This document shows, piece by piece, positions 1 through 12,896 of a stretch of DNA of 64,000 nt. The stretch comes from Amphiura filiformis (taxonomy: Eukaryota > Echinodermata > Ophiuroidea > Amphilepidida > Amphiuridae). Made by a program: the position numbers and the translations under genes. Location: positions 34,001,548 to 34,065,547 of the forward strand of contig NC_092641.1 in NCBI RefSeq assembly GCF_039555335.1, read 5' to 3'. A model generated the notes under the pieces. The model worked only from the letters and a program-made list of their open reading frames with translations. It ran no database searches and was not told the origin of the DNA. The stretch's first letter is position 1. Every line of letters begins with the position of its first letter.

Positions 1-2014
1 TGTCTTATATCACAGAACTTTCAAACTAAATAATTTCTTAATGTTGACATTGTATTGAAGAACCTGTCATTTCCTCAGTAGCCTCATATTATTCTGTTAT
101 GATCTCAGAGAAGTAAACACGCAAGTCTTATACTAGAATTTTGATGACAAGCTGTTGAATGGAGATAACAAGAGTTTGTCCCAGACTGGGCCATTTTGAC
201 TTCTGGATAACGCACGCAAATAAGGTCTTTACCCCATGTTCTTTACTAGCAAATGGGGGTCGGACATAACCCTCCTCTTGATATTTTGAAAAGGGATGAT
301 ACATGTAGACCATACCATCATCCCCCCTCCCCATGATGAGGTCTGTTTATGGGTTTCTGACCAACTCAATCCCATATTTGGTCATTTAGTTACTCTAAAA
401 ACATGCTAGGACCTGGTAGCTGCGTGCCAAACAAATCTACTCATTGGCACAGCTAGCTAATGCTGCCATTTTACCGCTTTTACCATGTTTAGAGAATATG
501 AAAAGCACATAAATCAATGTGGTTTCTTGTAGGAAATTCCTTCTATCGACGGGCACCATCAAAGGGTACTAGTTGTATCGGCGGATGTTAACAGTGGCGA
601 ACCCTGCCGTCACTTTTTAGGGGAGGGGCAGGACTACGTCCGGGACTACGTGTGTATTATATCACAGTGAACTTTCAACAAAGATGAATTATTACCATGT
701 TGACATGTTGTAAAACTTCCTTTATAATTTTGACATTTTAACGAAAAACCATGTTGTAATTTATCTTCTAATTAGCCTTGTACTTTTGCTATTCATAAAC
801 ACGCGCATGTCTTATATCACAGAGAACTTTCAAACTAAATAATTTCTTAATGTTGACATTGTATTGAAGAACCTGTCATTTCCTCAGTAGCCTCATATTA
901 TTCTGTTATGATCTCAGAGAAGTAAACACGCAAGTCTTAGGCCTATACTAGAATTTTGATGACAAGCTGTTGAATGGAGATAACAAGAGTTTGTCCCAGA
1001 CTGGGCCAGTTTGACCTCTGGATAACGCACGCATAAATAAGGTCTTTACCCGGGTTCTTTACTAGCAAATGGGAGGGTCGGACATAACCCCCCTCTTGAT
1101 ATTTTGAAAAGGGATGATACATGTAGACCATACCATCACCCCCCCAATGATGAAGTCTGTTTATGGGTTTCTGACCAACTCAATCCCATATTTAGTCATT
1201 TCGTTACTCTAAAAAACATGCTAGGACCTTGTAGCTGCGTGCCAAACAAAACTACTCATTAGAACAGCTAGCTAATGCTGCCATTTTACCGCTTTTACCA
1301 TGTTTAGAGAATACGAAAGCACGCAAATCAATGTGGTTTCTTGTAGGAAATTCCTTCTATCGACGGGGCACCATCAAAGGGTACTAGTTGTATCGGCGGA
1401 TGTTAACAGTGGCGAACCCTGCCGTCACTTTTTAGGGGGGAGGGGCAGGACTATGTGTGTATTATATCACAGTGAACTTTCAACAAAGATGAATTATTAC
1501 CATGTTGACATGTTGTAAAATTTCCTTTATAATTTTGACATTTTAACGATGAACCATGTTGTAATTTATCTTCTAATTAGCCTTGTACTTTTGCTATTCA
1601 TAAACACGCGCATGTCTTATATCACAGAGAACTTTCACACTAAATAATTTCTTAATGTTGACATTGTATTGAAGAACCTGTCATTTCCTCAGTAGCCTCA
1701 TATTATTCTGTTATGATCTCAGAGAAGTAAACACGCAAGTCTTATACTAGAATTTTGATGACAAGCTGTTGAATGGAGATAACAAGAGTTTGTCCCAGAC
1801 TGGGCCAATTTGACCTCTGGATAACGCACGCAAATAAGGTCTTTACCCCGGGTTCTTTACTAGCAAATGGGAGGGGGTCGGACACAACCCCCGTCTTGAT
1901 ATTTTTAAAAGGGATGATACATGTAGACCATACCATCATCCCCCCCCCCCCCATGATGAAGTCTGTTTATGGGTTTCTGACCAACTCAATCCCATATTTA
2001 GTCATTTCGTTACT

Positions 2015-2180
2015 CAGGGATGTAAGTTTTCAGGATTTTTACAGAATTCAGGTTTTTTTGTAGTCCAGATTTACGCAATTTCTTTTATTTTCAGCCCATT
2101 TTGGGGCTTTTTAGCCTGAATTTACGCACCTTTTCCATAAAATTTAAAGGTTTTTTTCTTCAGGCTTACTTACATCCCTG
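2015..2180. mobile_element. Small hAT-like MITE inserted in the tandem repeat
   Basis: This segment is absent from the other copies of the 0.8-kb unit, so the empty site can be read directly. Its ends are inverted repeats, CAGGGATGTAAG on the left and CTTACATCCCTG on the right. The uninterrupted copies read CGTTACTCTAA at this place; here CGTTACTC precedes the insert and GGTTACTC follows it, which is an approximately 8-bp target duplication with one mismatch. An 8-bp duplication is typical of hAT elements. No coding capacity is present, so it is non-autonomous. Confidence 0.7.
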
Positions 2181-3702
2181 GTTACTCTAAAAAACATGCT
2201 AGGACCTGGTAGCTGCGTGCCAAACCCGGGTGCCAAACAAAACTACTCTTTAGAACAGCTATAGCTAATGCTGCCATTTTACCGCTTTTACCATGTTTAG
2301 AGAATACGAAGCACGCATAAATCAATGTAGTTTCTTGTAGGAAATTCCTTCTATCGACGGGCACCATCAAAGGGTACTAGTTGTATCGGCGAATGTTAAC
2401 AGTGGCGAACCCTGCCGTCACTTTTTAGGGGGGAGGGGCAGGACTACGTGTGTATTATATCACAGTGAACTTTCAACAAAGATGAATTATTACCATGTTG
2501 ACATGTTGTAAAATTTCCTTTATAATTTTGACATTTTAACGAAGAACCATGTAATTTATCTTCTAATAGCCTTGTACTTTTGCTATTCATAAACACGCGC
2601 ATGTCTTACATCACAGAACTTTCAAACTAAATAATTTCTTAATGTTGACATTGTATTGAAGAACCTGTCATTTCCTCAGTAGCCTCATATTATTCTGTTA
2701 TGATCTCAGAGAAGTAAACACGCAAGTCTTATTACTCTTATACTAGAATTTTGATGACAAGCTGTTGAATGGAGATAACAAGAGTTTGTCCCAGACTGGA
2801 CCAGTTTGACCCCTGGATAACGCACGCAAATAAGGTCTTTACCCCGGGTTCTTTACTAGCAAATGGGAGGGGTCGGACATAACCCCCGTCTTGATATTTT
2901 GAAAAGGGATCATACATATACATGTAGACCATACCATCACCCCCCATGATGAAGTCTGTTTATGGGTTTCTGACCAACTCAATCCCATATTTAGTCATTT
3001 CGTTACTCTAAAAAACATGCTAGGACCTTGTAGCTGCGTGCCAAACAAAACTACTCATTAGAACAGCTAGTTAATGCTGCCATTTTACCGCTTTTACCAT
3101 GTTTAGAGAATACAAAAGCACGCAAATCAATGTGGTTTCTTGTAGGAAATTCCTTCTATCGACGGGGCACCATCAAAGGGTACTAGTTGTATCGGCGGAT
3201 GTTAACAGTGGCGAACCCTGCCGTCACTTTTTAGGGGGGAGGGGCAGGACTACGTGTGTATTATATCACAGTGAACTTTCAACAAAGATCATCATGAATT
3301 ATTACCATGTTGACATGTTGTAAAATTTATAATTTTGACATTTTAACGAAGAACCATGTAATTTATCTTCTAATTAGCCTTGTACTTTTACTATTCATAA
3401 ACACGCGCATGTGCATGTCTTATATCACAGAGAACTTTCAAACTAAATAATTTCTTGATGTTGACATTGTATTGAAGAACCTGTCATTTCCTCAGTAGCC
3501 TCATATTATTCTGTTATGATCTCAGAGAAGTAAACACGCAAGTCTTATAGGAATTTTGATGACAAGCTGTTGAATGGAGATAAGAGTTTGTCCCAGACTG
3601 GACCATTTTGACCTCTGGATAACGCACGCATAAATAAGGTCTTTACTAGCAAATGGGAGGGGGTCGGACATAACCCCCTCTTGATATTTTGAAAAGGGAT
3701 GA

Positions 3703-4020
3703 AAGTGGGAGCACGTGTGGCCGCGTGGATAAGGCGCCCGACTCATAATGCATAGGTTGTGAGTTCGAGCCCCACTCGTGCCAACGTGTTGTGTCCTTGG
3801 GCAAGGCACTTTATCCTCATTGCCTGGGGGATGTCACTGGTTGGGTTGTATTGGATGTTTGTATAGTTGTTGGCTTCAATGTTGCAATATTCGCGCTGAT
3901 TAAGCTGCTGCCTGCAAATTGCATTGTGTCTGTTTAGGTGTGTTTAATGTGCAATTCTAGCAATTTGACCTGCGGGTCACCATTAGAGTTTGAAATAAAA
4001 CCTTCCTTTTTTTTTTTTTT
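3703..4020 (+). mobile_element. tRNA-derived SINE with pyrimidine (T-rich) 3' tail
   Basis: The insert interrupts the fifth repeat unit and is flanked by GGATGA at 3697-3702 and 4021-4026, a target-site duplication that can be checked against the uninterrupted copies. The first about 75 bp fold like a tRNA head: an A-box-like segment TGGCCGCGTGG near 3719, a CTCATAA loop that would be a CAT anticodon, and a B box GTTCGAGCC near 3764. A body with GTGTCCTTGGGCAAGG follows, a motif widespread in tRNA-derived SINEs of aquatic animals. The element ends in a run of about 18 T. It would be mobilised by a LINE in trans. Confidence 0.8.
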
Positions 4021-4335
4021 GGATGATAGACCATACCATCATCCCCCATGATGAGGTCTGTTTATGGGTTTCTGACCAACTCAATCCCATAATTTGGTCA
4101 TTTGGTTACTCTAAAAAACATGCTAGGACCTTGTAGCAAATGGGAGGGGGTGGACATAACCCCTCCCCCTCTCGATATTTTGAAAAGGGATGATAGACCA
4201 TGTCATCATCCGCCCCCCCCCCCATGATGAGGTCTATTTATCATGTGTATGGGTTTCTGACCAACTCAATCCCATATTTCATTTATTTGGTCATTTCGTT
4301 ACTCTAAAAAAACATGCTACTTACTAGGACCTTGT

Positions 4336-6734
4336 ACCGAACGTTAATTCAAAACGTTTTAATGACTATCATAATTATGCTGGGCTATATAAAGATCATG
4401 ACATTTTTTTTAAAAATAATATTGAAAAATATTTTGTCAACACTTAGGGTCTAAATAACATCATGTTTATAATGTTTTGCGGCAAGTTTCCTAAAAAGTT
4501 TTTGGAATGCTATTTTCGGCGAAAAAAAAATTGCCCACAAAGGCAGCCAAAAAAATATGCCTGAGCCTAACTCTCTAGGCCCCCCCCCCCCAATAATATA
4601 TAATGGTGCATCCCTTTATCAGCGCATTACACCGTGAGAAAATGCCATCGGATGCATTGCAATAACCCTCAAGTGAGTCAACAGATATCCCTGGTTTAAG
4701 ATGGACACGCCCTATATGCCCTAATATGGGTGACTTTGACGCGCGCTATTGGTCTTTCTGCAGACCCACGTGGTGCTTTTTACGTCACTGTAATAGTGAT
4801 CAGTACTGACTTTTATATAATCACGTGGGCGATGGTGGGGAAACTCCAACAATATTGCAAGATCATTAAATCACACAAGAGACGGGAAAATTCAAATGTT
4901 TACTCGATAATAAAGCTTTAATTCTGAATGAGTTGCGTCTTTTCTCTTTCTTGTTTTTCATCATGATTGTGTACATATCAATTTCATCATTTATAACATC
5001 AATAACAAAGCAAGGCAATGCATAATAAAAAGAATTAAACATGTCTAAAACATGGTGCCGGTTTATTTTTCCCTTTTTCATTTTACAATGTTTTGGCATC
5101 CGTGTTCATGGTATTAGGCGGCATATTATAAAATCACAGAGTAAAAAAGTCATGTGCGTGTGTGTGGAAACATAACAAGTTCATAACACGTGGGAACATT
5201 TAAAGCTTTAAAAACATGCCGGTATTTTACAACCAAAAAATATGGTTTACATGTCATTTGAATCCCTTGTCTATAAGAAAACAACATTGCATGTAAAATA
5301 ACAGCAAAATATTCAAAATCATCATGCTATGGAATTCGTCGTAAATTTTATACAACGGCGATTCTTTTCCCTTGTCATGCTTTGGGTTATTTTTGTTATT
5401 TAAACCTTAAAAAATACAAACAACTTTCAAAAAACCTAAAATATATTGTGTCAAAGTAGAGAAGCATCCCAAATAATGCCAATATTTTGGTAAATCATTA
5501 ACATTTCAAACAAAACTAATTTATGCATAAATATAAATATTGTACAACTCTCTAAACCGAGTGCTAAAAATAGACTCGTTGATGTGCAGACCTGGATGCA
5601 CGTATGGAAAGATCTAAGACATAGAATTTGCGATAGATGTGTGCTCATGCAATGTCTTAGATCTTTCCGCCATGCTAGCCTCAGACGCGGCACGGCGGCA
5701 AAAATCAGAAACAAATTTTGTGAACAACATGCACTGTAAACTCACGAACTGAACATAAACATTTTAAACAAAATCCCACGATTTGATGGGCAAAGAAACA
5801 TGAATAAAAGTAAACATTAAAATTTGTGTTTCAAACGAAAATAAAATTCAGAAACTTAACACAAACAACCAAACATTTTAATTATTTCAGTATTATGTCG
5901 AAAAGGGGAACACTTGCACTTGTGGTTTAAAAACAAAATTGGATAATTGCCCGCGTACCATTTATTTTTGACGAGGGGTTTTGAAGATCAAAACATGCAT
6001 TGTGCATTTCACGTGAAATATCATTATCTCGGGCGTCGCGTCGCCGACTACTATCACCCTGGCTATGCACGGTGTCAGGGGAGCTGAACTTGCGTAAAGC
6101 AAGCTTGACTTTGAAAGGCCGTCAACGCAAAAATAAAAGGTAAAATACACTTTCATGATGATTGGTTGTTTATTTCATCTATGGTGAGGGGTTTTAGTCA
6201 ATTTTAGAGCTATACTTTAAATTTGAAATAAATAGCGATTTTAAAATGCCGAGTTTTGGGGTATTTTCGCCCGCCAGGCGTGTGTGTGTAACTGTAAGTG
6301 AGTGTAAACACAAAGGGCAAGCAGTCGTTCAGTCCCAGTGTACTAGAGGCTTCGTTGAGTCTGTCTATCCCTGGTTGAGTTGACCATAATTACATTATTA
6401 ATTACACAACAATTACGTTAATCGTCATCTTGTTTGGTTTTGAGTACATGCACTTAACAGAACAAACACAACGATATTGATTTTGAGACAAGAATTCACA
6501 ACACGCTATAACACGATACACGCACGCGATCTCACGCGATCACACGGAAGACCACGGGTAATTTGCCGAGTTGTATCTCCTCGATCGACATCATGCCTCC
6601 CAGGCGGATTACAACACGCATTCAACCGCGATCAGTAATTCCCACGCGGGAGTTTTGCGTGGAAAAATTCGCGGGGCACGCGTGTTTTGGTCACTTACAC
6701 GCGTCAGGTACTGTAATTATATTTTATAATTTTA
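4336..6734. other. Non-coding stretch with one perfect inverted repeat
   Basis: I see no convincing exon here. An inverted repeat with 17-bp arms lies at 5606-5668: GGAAAGATCTAAGACAT on the left and its complement on the right, about 29 bases apart. Short ORFs in both directions have no recognisable domains. The stretch may be an intron or the 3' flank of the minus-strand PROSER3-like gene, whose downstream exons were not located. Confidence 0.5.
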
Positions 6735-7090
6735 TGATAAGCTCATTAAAAGGGCATTTTGTGATCCACAGCCTCATCCCCCCACTTTTCTCAAAAAAAG
6801 TTGAGATTTTTATATAACTGGAAACCTCTGGCTACATAATGTTTATGTACAAAATATTTCTTGCAGATTAATTCGTTTAGCAAAGATATCATGAAATTCG
6901 TTCTGGTGCACACCAGAACGAAATTACAACGTATTGTCTATGGAGCAGTTTAATACACATAATCATGCATAACTCGCAAGCGCAATATCGGAATCAACTG
7001 AAATTTTGGGAATATGCTTTTTTCGTGGATATGTACTGAAAGCTGTCATAAAAAGAGGATGCTAGGATCACGAAATACTCCTTTAAATTG
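6735..7090 (+). repeat. Dispersed repeat R1, forward copy
   Basis: This block is the reverse complement of 14411-14510 followed by 13510-13727. Shared landmarks include AAGGGCATTTTGTGATCCAC, AACCTCTGGCTACATAATG and GGATCACGAAATACTCC. The two copies are in opposite orientation about 7 kb apart, and the second is split by a LINE fragment. No coding capacity or terminal repeats were recognised. Confidence 0.7.
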
Positions 7091-7389
7091 GCTTAAATCA
7101 AATGAAAGATAGAATAATCAAATTCTTATTATGTTTTCCAAATACTTGATTGGTTATGCTCATAATTACCATTGCTTTCAGTTTTATTCACTCACTCTGT
7201 GCACAACCATTATACAAGTGGGCAAAGATCCGATACTCCAATCATTATTTTAGCAAATTCTGGTTTTCATGAATTCCATGCCAGAACATCTTATCTTTGG
7301 AATAACCATGATACTCATTGAACTCACTCCAACATTGATACTTTGTCACTTGGTCCTTCTCATCCATTCTAGCAGAGCAGTATTTATAA

Positions 7390-7800
7390 TCAGAGCCAAT
7401 AATAAAGAAACTAGTTTGAGTCTGACATCACCTGTCAATCAAACTCAGAAATGGTTTGTTTACGATTTGTAGTGATGACTGAAATTTCTGAATGTAGAGC
7501 TAAAACAGTGTCTTATGGTTAATTTTGCACCCTCAAACATACAAACCATCTCAAATGTTAGGTCTTAGTAATAGGAAACTTTCTATCCTGAAGACACCAT
7601 GTCCACAATGCCTAGAAAAGTTGCTTTTTGCCAACATCATTCGTCATTTTCTGCGATTCCTTTTCTCTGATGCTGGCACCAGATGAATCAATGTTCCTTT
7701 TATTTGCCATAAACCAATCACAGGCTGTGGGAGTTGATTGTCAGATGCAAATCAGTTTCTTTATCTCTGGCTCCAATTAGAATGCTTTCTTTTAATTACA
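7390..7800 (+). repeat. Dispersed repeat R2, forward copy
   Basis: Parts of 53350-54010 match the reverse complement of this block. Common landmarks are the CACAGGCTGTG...GAGTTGATTGTCAG segment near 7718-7744 and the CATACAAACCATCTCAAATG segment near 7536. The second copy, inside a dynein intron, carries an extra roughly 250 bp in the middle. The element type is unknown. Confidence 0.6.
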
Positions 7801-8886
7801 CATTGTTATTTATTTATATGTACCCATTAGCTTTAATGTTTTGAACGTTTGTATACCTTCAAATTTGTACCTTTAAGTGTATTAAGACTTACTTTATTTA
7901 ACAAATTAATTATGGCACAGGGCCCTTATGAGTGCAATTTTCTTTGTGCCTTGTACTGAACGGGCTACCATGTATAAAGAATGCTCAAACAAATGAAAAT
8001 AAATATGTAAGGGATCGGATAGCAACGTTTGCACAGTATTTTTTGTGGGACACAAGAGCACATCATCTGAATATGAGGAATGTCTTTCTGATATCAAATA
8101 ATTTTGATTTTTTTGAAATTTGCGATATAATACAAATCTTATGGCAAATTACTAAAAATTTATATTTTTGACATTTAACCATCCACAAAGTAAACTTTAA
8201 TACTTTAAGTTTATGTAGCTGGGAGAAAAAGCTATTTGAAAATTTTGACCTTTATCCCAAATAGACCTAAAAAAATTAAGGGTGGGGGATGTATTATTTT
8301 CAATACAAAAGGTCGAACAAAAGCTACAATCTTGTTTTAAATGACACATTCATATGCCAAGATTGACTTGGCGGAAAAATATGACCCATGTTTGCAGAAA
8401 TTGCAGCACATCTTCATATGCTCATTTGTATTGAGTACTTTCCCCAACAGGGACCGCATTCTTAAAACAAATCATTAGAATCATTCATAGTTCAATTGAG
8501 CAGAAAAGGTTCTTTTTCCGATACCCACTTTTGGATCTAAATAAAGAACCTTTTCTACTTAATGAATAGGGACAGCTTCTGAATTAAACTACAATCCCGC
8601 AAAAAGTTCCGCACGCTTGTACAACACACTTGAAATGTGTTCCATATCAAAATCGGGGAGGTGGGTGAAACATGCACATCATCTACTGTATCTCAACTCC
8701 CTCACCTTTCAATGTTGGAGTGTTTTATATACCTGCTACAACATGGCTTTGTCCATCATTGAATTAGGGGAGCAAGGGAGAGATTCAACAAAAGATGGTA
8801 TGAGAGCACCAACATTTTTCCGGTTGTATGATTACATGTTTCTCATGTTTATAGGGTTGCATTGATTTTTTGGTTTGGTCCCTTAC
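7801..8886. other. Non-coding stretch with a small inverted repeat
   Basis: No exon was recognised. A short inverted repeat (AGAAAAGGTTCTTT and its complement) lies at about 8501-8556. If the minus-strand PROSER3-like gene continues, this is its intron after the exon ending at 8887. Confidence 0.45.
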
Positions 8887-11800
8887 CTTTTGTAAAGATG
8901 AGGATAACATAGCGCCTTTCCCAATACCTGATCTAGGTAATATGTGCCCCGCTCTATAAGGCGATCTCTGCTGAAAGTGGCTGGATCCCATTTTTCCTGA
9001 TGATGACCTATCTGTGTGACGCTTTGCACTGTCATCTGTAGGTGTGGAGCTGTGTGATGGCGGGGACATCCACCAGAATTCTCTTGAGGCTGAGGCTTTG
9101 TCCCTTGCCCTCTCGTCACGACTCTTTGGTTCCGAGTGCCTGAATCTATGGATATATCTGCATGATGGAAAAAAATCAATAAAGAAACTCATCCATAGCC
9201 AGTTTATGGGTTAATTATGTAGGTATCTTTCTGTATTACATGCACAAAAAGAGAACTTTTAACACATTGTAGTGCAGGTAACCATCGTAAAATTACGATG
9301 ACTCTTTAGTCCATACTTGCCAACATCAGAAAACCAGACACTTCACACGCATATGGCCAGCGCCTTGACGAGAAGCCCCTGTTGGGTGGGGTCCAGAGGC
9401 AACGCCTTGGCAGGGTCTGTAGGGCATTTAGTGTCGGCTAATGTTACTATCCAATTAGCAGAGCTACATCCCAGGATACATTACAAGATCGATTTTGACA
9501 CTTACAATTTGTCTATGGCTATCATATAGGATTACATATATTTTGCAGTCCACACAAAATACTCACTTTGCTAGTGTAGATTCCTTCGATGTTGATTCCT
9601 TCTTTGCAAGAGATGACCTCCACTGCTCCACATCTCTTGATATGTCATCACTACCCCATCCTCCTACAGATGATGAGGATGTTGCAGGTCTCTTCAGATA
9701 ATCACTGAGCTTAACACTGGACTGCTTGGAGGATACATGTGATATATCACCTGGTGGGAGATAAAATTTGAAAGACAATTCCCCAGCGAAGTGGTTACGT
9801 AACTCCCTAGTAACTGGATCACGCACCTTTTGACTTTGGTAGTACATGCCATAGATATGTGTTGCGATCATTTTGATCATGGTGCAGAACCTAAAAGCGA
9901 GATCCAGTTGACATGGTGATAATCGGATTACACATAACACTTTGCTGGTGAATTGAAAATCAAAAGGGAAAATAAATCAATTTGAAAATAAATCTAACCA
10001 AAAAATTAAGGTTTTTCAATTAAATCTGCTTTAGCGATCCCCTTTCAATGTTTAAGAAAGCAAGATTTCTTAGATGTCCTACAGGGCTCCTAATGTCTTT
10101 GGCTGAAAATTCTCATGCCTGTGAACATTCGCAAGAATTCATCAAAACATTGTGAGTATTGTGCATGATTGCCTAGTGTTGGCCCACCCTAGTGTTTTCA
10201 AGTTCCCCACATGGTCGATAATAGCGTCAATAATTGGCGAAAATCTGGATTGGAAACCTGGAAGTGAGCCAGAAGTCAGTGTTTCTAGTTCATATTTCAT
10301 TGTTTTAGCGTTTTTTATCGTTCTAAAATTGACCTTGAATAAACGCCCCCCCCCCTTGGGAAAATGTAACGCCCCGGGGGTGCTTTTTGTAGCCAGCATA
10401 GATCTCCCCAAATTCTCTTCTACCTGGTCCTCTGTAAAATCAAGTTCCTGTGACTCATGTCTTTCACTTTGAATAATCCTTTTTTTTAAATAGTAACTTA
10501 ACATCTACATGTAGCCTTATTCTACTTTTGCTTCTTGATGATTAACACTGATCTTCAAGTTATGGTCTACAAAAATTGATGAGGCCCTAAGAATTTCAGA
10601 CCCATGGGTATAGGGGCCCAAAAAGTTCTTCAAAATTCAGGTTTTTATTAAACCTGATGTAGACCAAAGCTGTATTTCACCCAATAGCATAGATATCACT
10701 TACTTGGGCTTTCAATGGTTGACGGCCTTTCGCTAGTTGGCCAAGACTCATCAAATTTTGCTGATGTATCTCTGGGGCTAGGTGTATCATGAGTGGGTAA
10801 TTCCCTTGCTAACATAGTATTGGTTGCTTGTAGGAATCTCCTTTCACTAGGGCTTGCATGCTTCAATGATTCTACTTTAGATTTTGATGGTGGATTAGTT
10901 TTTGATGTCTTTTGATGATTTGCTGTTAACCTCACCTGGAAGATTCAGAAAAACAAATATTAAAAAGTCATCAAGCAAGACGGGTTGTTCAATATTTTTC
11001 CTAAATCTAATCAAAATTGGAGAGCTACTGTTCCTGAGATACATGTAAAACATTCCTCCCCCTTCCACGCCTACCATAAAGGTTTCATGGTTGGCCTTAT
11101 CCTGGGCAAATGAATGCATGAAGAGTTATGAGATGGTAAATATATGTTGATCTGGAGGTGAAATATGTGCAGTAATAATATCACATGGTACAGTCCGCTA
11201 GGTAATGCCACAGTGATGACATTACATCTAAAATCCTAAAAAAACTATTGCCACACCCAAACTTATTTCGCTGCACTGTGTCCCTCCCCATATTGCATAC
11301 ATGATTAGGACTATGTCATCAGTATTTTCAGCTAGTTTCCCAACAAGTTGGATTGGGGTACAAGCAATAATGTTAAATTGAAGATGCAGTTTCAAAGATT
11401 ATACCCATGATCATTGTTTCCACTGGAGCATCTCATGATCTAGGTAGAAGCCACTCTTTCAAAATTGCACCTTACATGAGCTTATACAGTGGAAACTCGT
11501 TAATACGAGATCGCCGGGGTCGGCATGTTTAGCTCGTATTAAGCCGAGTTCGTTTTAAAAGTCAGGTACAAAATATGTGTCGGAAGACTGCATGTATTTA
11601 AGCCTAAAGTCGGCTCAGTGGGCTGTACAAGCAAAACTTCACTGGTCGAGTCTGCATAGCCATCTTCATTATTTTATACTAGATTTGCAGCCTCCGAGCA
11701 ATGTCACAGTTCGAAATTCCCTCAATCGGTATGATAGGCTAATAATTGTTTTTGATTTTCGGTAAGAGGCATTTTTCTCACAGCTTTCTGATGAAATTCA

Positions 11801-12896
11801 GATGATTTTCTCAAGCTGATTATCGTAAACAAATAAAACTGTGATATCGGGATTTCCCCTACTTCCAGCAGCTAGTAAACATGCCTTGAACATGTTGAAG
11901 GGTTTCCCACTTTCGATCGAAGGGCGGACTTCCGCGTTTGCGATTGGCTAGTCTGATATGTCGTCAGCAATAATTGGCCTTATATGGCAAATTTCGTCAT
12001 GACTTGATTTTATAACATCTAAAAATAGGAAAGGGAATCCTCATTTGCCGCTAAAGTGATGTCTCGAGCGAGTATTTTGTCAACTTCTCACATGATTTGC
12101 ATCATAAATTTACATTTTTACCTTGGGAAATTAGCTTGTTTTATCCATCATAAAAACAATAGAAAACAATAGCTTTGACTGACAGCAAGTGCTCGTATTA
12201 TGCGGATTTCGTGTTATTTACCTCGTATTAAACAGTTTATTTTGTACAGTAAATAATAGGGGAAAATCGGGACCATGAGTTTCTGTTCGTAGTAAGCGGT
12301 TTCTCGCATTAAGCGATCTCGTGATAACGAGTTTCACTGTAATTAGAGAGGCGGCCTATCTGCTGTGTCATAGCATGACATCAGTCAATATGAGACATGT
12401 CTCATACATTGTATGTCTCATATTGACTGATGTCATGCTATGACACAGCAGAAAGGCCGCCCTCTCTAATTATAATTAATTTACATTGGCCGTGGGACAT
12501 TTACGAGAGAATAAAATCATTACATGTTCAATTCGCCGGCTGATCCGCCATGAGCTGTTATGGCGTGTGGTGGTGAGCTGAACGACATGTAATCGTTAGT
12601 GCACACTGGTTCGAATCCGAACGGTTCTGATTTTTTCTCTCCTTTATTATAATGCCAGTTTGTCTGAGCTCCATTTCTTTAATTCTTACATGAGCTTGTT
12701 TGTTTTAAACTTCACTGAAGGTTTTTGTGCTTGATTTACAATGTATATAACATGTAAACATGGGGGCTCAGGGCAAAAATTTGGTTGTAGTTTCTCCTTT
12801 CCAATTCTTACCTCCTTCTGTCCCTTAGTGAGCTGCCTCTGTGTAGAAGGATAATAATGTGCCAGAGGCAAGGCATCATCTGCAAAAGGGTTGTCT
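8887..12896 (-). CDS. PROSER3: PROSER3-like protein (proline- and serine-rich protein 3), internal exons only
   Basis: Four minus-strand exons join without phase conflict: 12896-12812, 10935-10704, 9750-9567 and 9157-8887, giving about 257 residues. Acceptors are CTTTACAG, TTCCAG, CCCACCAG and CATGCAG; donors are GTAAGA, GTAAGT, GTGAGT and GTAAGG. Exon one begins DNPFADDALPLAHYYPS, exon two ends with FDESWPTSERPS, and the last exons give LAKYIHRFRH, then SRDERA and FWWM. In human PROSER3, as I remember it, the same order occurs: a DSPFGDAPL...HYWPS start, an ESWPSS block, and AKYINRFR...SREER...FWWL. The rest is serine-, lysine- and proline-rich and probably disordered. Molecular function is not established to my knowledge. 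The start codon exon (above 12896) and the C-terminal exons (below 8887) were not found, so this entry is partial. Orthology rests on remembered motifs and not on a search. Confidence 0.72.
9158..10703. other. Introns between the PROSER3-like exons
   Basis: Apart from the exon at 9750-9567, this stretch is intronic on the minus strand. It holds a C- and G-run tract at about 10343-10380. An open minus-strand frame covering 10142-10504 spans that tract but has no matching splice phase with the flanking exons, so I treat it as repeat-derived sequence. Confidence 0.5.
11487..12339. mobile_element. Non-autonomous pogo/mariner-like element with TA target
   Basis: The ends are inverted: CAGTGGAAACTCGTTAATA on the left and a matching TAACGAGTTTCACTG on the right. 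Each end is flanked by TA (11485-11486 and 12340-12341), the target of Tc1/mariner and pogo elements. Subterminal motifs of the CTCGTATTAAGC type occur near both ends. The interior has no transposase-like frame of useful length, so it is a MITE mobilised in trans. It lies in the intron between two PROSER3-like exons. Confidence 0.75.
12340..12473. repeat. Foldback (hairpin) element abutting the pogo-like MITE
   Basis: Arms of about 60 bp begin TAATTAGAGAGGCGGCC and end with the complement GGCCGCCCTCTCTAATTA. A short loop sits around ATACATTGTAT. Apart from a few mismatches near the ends, the arms are perfectly complementary. It starts exactly at the TA that closes the neighbouring element. 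A similar edge motif, AATTAGAGGGCGGC, appears at about 15770. Confidence 0.75.
12545..12640 (+). ncRNA. tRNA-like sequence, probably a SINE head or tRNA relic
   Basis: GAACGACATGTAATCGTT forms a good anticodon-like stem with a seven-base loop CATGTAA, which would place TGT as anticodon. It is followed by GGTTCGAATCC, a strong RNA polymerase III B box, and then by a T run. The T stem pairs poorly and no acceptor stem was found, so an intact tRNA is unlikely. Confidence 0.35.

Larger units (their letters stand above)
1..4335. repeat. Tandem repeat of about 0.8 kb units, five partial or full copies
   Basis: The same sequence starts again at about positions 1, 808, 1613, 2602 and 3416, giving periods of 807, 805, 989 and 814. 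The long third interval is explained by a 165-bp insertion at 2015-2180, and the fifth copy is split by a SINE at 3703-4020. After about 4130 only shortened, rearranged pieces of the unit remain. Short ORFs on both strands recur with each copy and carry frameshifts between copies, so they are repeat shadows and not genes. Copies differ by small indels and C- or G-run length changes. No reverse transcriptase or transposase is visible, so I call it a satellite-like tandem duplication of unknown origin. Its left edge is outside the window. Confidence 0.85.

Noticed and set aside
3703..3780. Functional tRNA gene
   Set aside because: The tRNA-like head is part of a SINE with target duplications and a tail; the stems do not pair as a whole tRNA.
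9563..9940. Longer version of the PROSER3-like exon starting near 9893
   Set aside because: An acceptor at 9891 would put the exon in the wrong phase relative to the exon ending at 10704; the acceptor at 9751 with its pyrimidine tract fits exactly.
10142..10504. Minus-strand ORF of 120 residues between PROSER3-like exons
   Set aside because: It spans a C/G-run repeat, lacks splice sites of the right phase, and the exons on both sides join directly.
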